From Tissierellales bacterium (GTDB lineage: Bacteria > Bacillota > Clostridia > Tissierellales > JASKZW01): a stretch of DNA of 6,259 nucleotides. Below the pieces are notes generated by a model that saw only the letters and a list, made by a program, of their open reading frames with translations, did no database searches and was not told the DNA's origin. The stretch lies in the NCBI GenBank assembly GCA_030152145.1, contig JASLIL010000117.1:1-6259 (forward strand). The letters are read 5' to 3'. Shown in pieces: positions 5,561 through 6,259 of this stretch. The position numbers and the translations under genes were made by a program. Every line of letters begins with the position of its first letter. Position 1 is the first letter of the stretch.

Positions 5561-5636
5561 TGGCAGGGGTAGCAGGACTCGAACCCACGACATTCGGTTT
5601 TGGAGACCGACGTTCTACCAACTGAACTATACCCCT
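5561..5636 (-). tRNA. tRNA-Trp (anticodon CCA)
   Basis: A complete 76-nt cloverleaf with acceptor AGGGGTA/TACCCCT and discriminator G as expected for Trp. The loop CTCCAAA carries CCA (complement of 5601-5603), and the 3' CCA is encoded. The spacer to tRNA-Ile(GAT) is 12 nt. Confidence 0.97.
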
Positions 5637-5651
5637 AGACCAATTTCCTTA

Positions 5652-5727
5652 TGGTGCCCAGAGGCGGAATCGAACCACCGACACGGAGATTTTCAGTCTC
5701 CTGCTCTACCGACTGAGCTATCTGGGC
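5652..5727 (-). tRNA. tRNA-Phe (anticodon GAA)
   Basis: A complete 76-nt cloverleaf with acceptor GCCCAGA and discriminator A. The anticodon stem is GGAGA/TCTCC, and the loop CTGAAAA carries GAA (complement of 5692-5694). CCA is encoded. The spacer to tRNA-Trp is 15 nt. Confidence 0.97.
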
Positions 5728-5751
5728 AAAATAATATATGTATTGAAACTA

Positions 5752-5828
5752 TGGTGGGCCTTCAGGGACTTGAACCCCGGACCTACCGGTTATGAGCCGG
5801 GCGCTCTAACCAACTGAGCTAAAGGCCC
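5752..5828 (-). tRNA. tRNA with anticodon CAT, probably tRNA-Ile2 (lysidine) rather than Met
   Basis: A 77-nt cloverleaf with acceptor GGGCCTT/AAGGCCC and A73. The loop CTCATAA carries CAT (complement of 5792-5794), and CCA is encoded. It lacks initiator features: position 1 is a paired G. Several bases match known E. coli isoleucine or TilS determinants: C4-G69, C5-G68, U12-A23, C29-G41, A37, A38 and A73. Its first 28 bases differ from the Ile(GAT) tRNA in this array at only two sites. I therefore favour Ile2, whose C34 becomes lysidine to read AUA. Elongator Met is the alternative. A C27/T43 mismatch sits at the base of the anticodon stem. The spacer to tRNA-Phe is 24 nt. Confidence 0.75.
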
Positions 5829-5832
5829 CCAC

Positions 5833-5925
5833 TGGCGGAGAAGGAGGGATTTGAACCCTCGCGCCCCAGTAAAGGGACCTACTCCCTTAGCAGGGGAGCC
5901 TCTTCAGCCGCTTGAGTACTTCTCC
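5833..5925 (-). tRNA. tRNA-Ser (anticodon GCT)
   Basis: A 93-nt class II tRNA with a long variable arm. The acceptor is GGAGAAG and the discriminator G. The anticodon stem CTCCC/GGGAG encloses CTGCTAA with GCT (complement of 5889-5891). CCA is encoded. It reads AGC/AGU. Only 4 nt separate its 3' end from the CAT tRNA, so maturation must involve close or overlapping processing. Confidence 0.97.
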
Positions 5926-5942
5926 AAGTACAAATACATATA

Positions 5943-6031
5943 TGGCGGAGAGGGTGGGATTCGAACCCACGTGGGCTTGCACCCTAACGGTTTTCAAGAC
6001 CGCCCCGTTATGACCACTTCGGTACCTCTCC
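5943..6031 (-). tRNA. tRNA-Ser (anticodon TGA)
   Basis: An 89-nt class II tRNA with acceptor GGAGAGG and discriminator G. The loop CTTGAAA carries TGA (complement of 5994-5996). It has a long variable arm and an encoded CCA. It reads UCN codons. Together with the neighbouring GCT tRNA it covers most or all serine codons. The spacer to that tRNA is 17 nt. Confidence 0.97.
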
Positions 6032-6036
6032 ATAAT

Positions 6037-6112
6037 TGGTGACCCATCCGCGACTCGAACGCGGGACACCCTGATTAAAAGTCAGGTGCTCTACCGACTG
6101 AGCTAATGGGTC
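6037..6112 (-). tRNA. tRNA-Lys (anticodon TTT)
   Basis: A complete 76-nt cloverleaf with acceptor GACCCAT/ATGGGTC and discriminator A. The stem CCTGA/TCAGG encloses CTTTTAA with TTT (complement of 6077-6079). CCA is encoded. Only 5 nt separate it from tRNA-Ser(TGA). Confidence 0.97.
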
Positions 6113-6127
6113 ATGTAGAATTTTAAT

Positions 6128-6204
6128 TGGCTGGGGTGACAGGACTCGAACCTGTGGAATGACGGAGTCAAAGTCCGTTGCCTTACCGACTTGGCTACAC
6201 CCCA
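6128..6204 (-). tRNA. tRNA-Gln (anticodon TTG)
   Basis: A complete cloverleaf with acceptor TGGGGTG/CACCCCA; a U1-A72 pair is usual for bacterial tRNA-Gln. The discriminator is G. The stem ACGGA/TCCGT encloses CTTTGAC with TTG (complement of 6169-6171). CCA is encoded. The spacer to tRNA-Lys is 15 nt. Confidence 0.96.
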
Positions 6205-6212
6205 ACACTTAA

Positions 6213-6259
6213 TGGCGCGCCTAGGAAGATTCGAACTCCCGACACATGGATTAGAAGTC
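6213..6259 (-). tRNA. tRNA-Arg (anticodon TCT), 5' part outside the window
   Basis: The 3' 47 nt are present: two bases of the anticodon stem, the loop CTTCTAA with TCT (complement of 6253-6255), variable loop, T arm with TTCGAAT, acceptor strand TAGGCGC, discriminator G and encoded CCA. The 5' acceptor and D arm are cut off by the window edge. It reads AGA/AGG, the arginine codons that dominate the genes in this window. The array and its promoter continue to the right. Confidence 0.93.

Noticed and set aside
5851..6208. Three short reading frames of 60-66 codons on both strands
   Set aside because: All lie across the tRNA genes. The peptide text is an artefact of translating conserved T-arm and acceptor sequence.

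Overview
The window is low-GC and AT-rich. Its Shine-Dalgarno (SD) sequences are strong AGGAGG types, it has compact U-tailed terminators, and it carries a long tRNA array in which every gene with a visible 3' end encodes CCA. This points to a Firmicute, most likely a Clostridia/Tissierellia-type anaerobe; that placement is an inference from style, not from a marker gene.

Layout from left to right. (1) At 1-309 there is no protein gene. An SD sits on the minus strand at the extreme left edge, with a TATAAT box behind it, so a divergent gene begins just outside the window. Next come three helically phased T-tracts, then a near-consensus plus-strand promoter (113-141). That promoter drives a short C-rich transcript that ends at a perfect hairpin terminator (232-261). 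I read it as a candidate small regulatory RNA, or alternatively an attenuated leader. (2) At 310-1287 (+) is a cytoplasmic L-asparaginase. (3) At 1289-2674 (-) is a 461-residue helical protein that I do not recognise. It lies directly downstream of, and is translationally coupled to, (4) a gamma-glutamyltransferase-family (YwrD-like) autoprocessing hydrolase at 2685-4283 (-). The asparaginase and the unknown gene converge with a 1-nt gap and share one bidirectional terminator buried in both 3' ends. (5) At 4284-4358 is a divergent intergenic region with overlapping back-to-back promoters. (6) At 4359-5321 (+) is a YprB-like DEDD exonuclease that starts at TTG and stops inside the loop of its own terminator. 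(7) From 5344 to the right edge is a minus-strand tRNA operon of at least ten genes, transcribed Arg(TCT), Gln(TTG), Lys(TTT), Ser(TGA), Ser(GCT), CAT (probably Ile2), Phe(GAA), Trp(CCA), Ile(GAT), Val(TAC), then a terminator.

Functionally this is mostly a housekeeping neighbourhood: amide and gamma-glutamyl hydrolysis (asparaginase, GGT-like enzyme), a nuclease probably tied to DNA repair, and translation capacity. I see no insertion sequence, CRISPR array, phage gene or toxin-antitoxin pair. The least explained elements are the C-rich transcript upstream of the asparaginase and the unknown protein coupled to the GGT-like enzyme.
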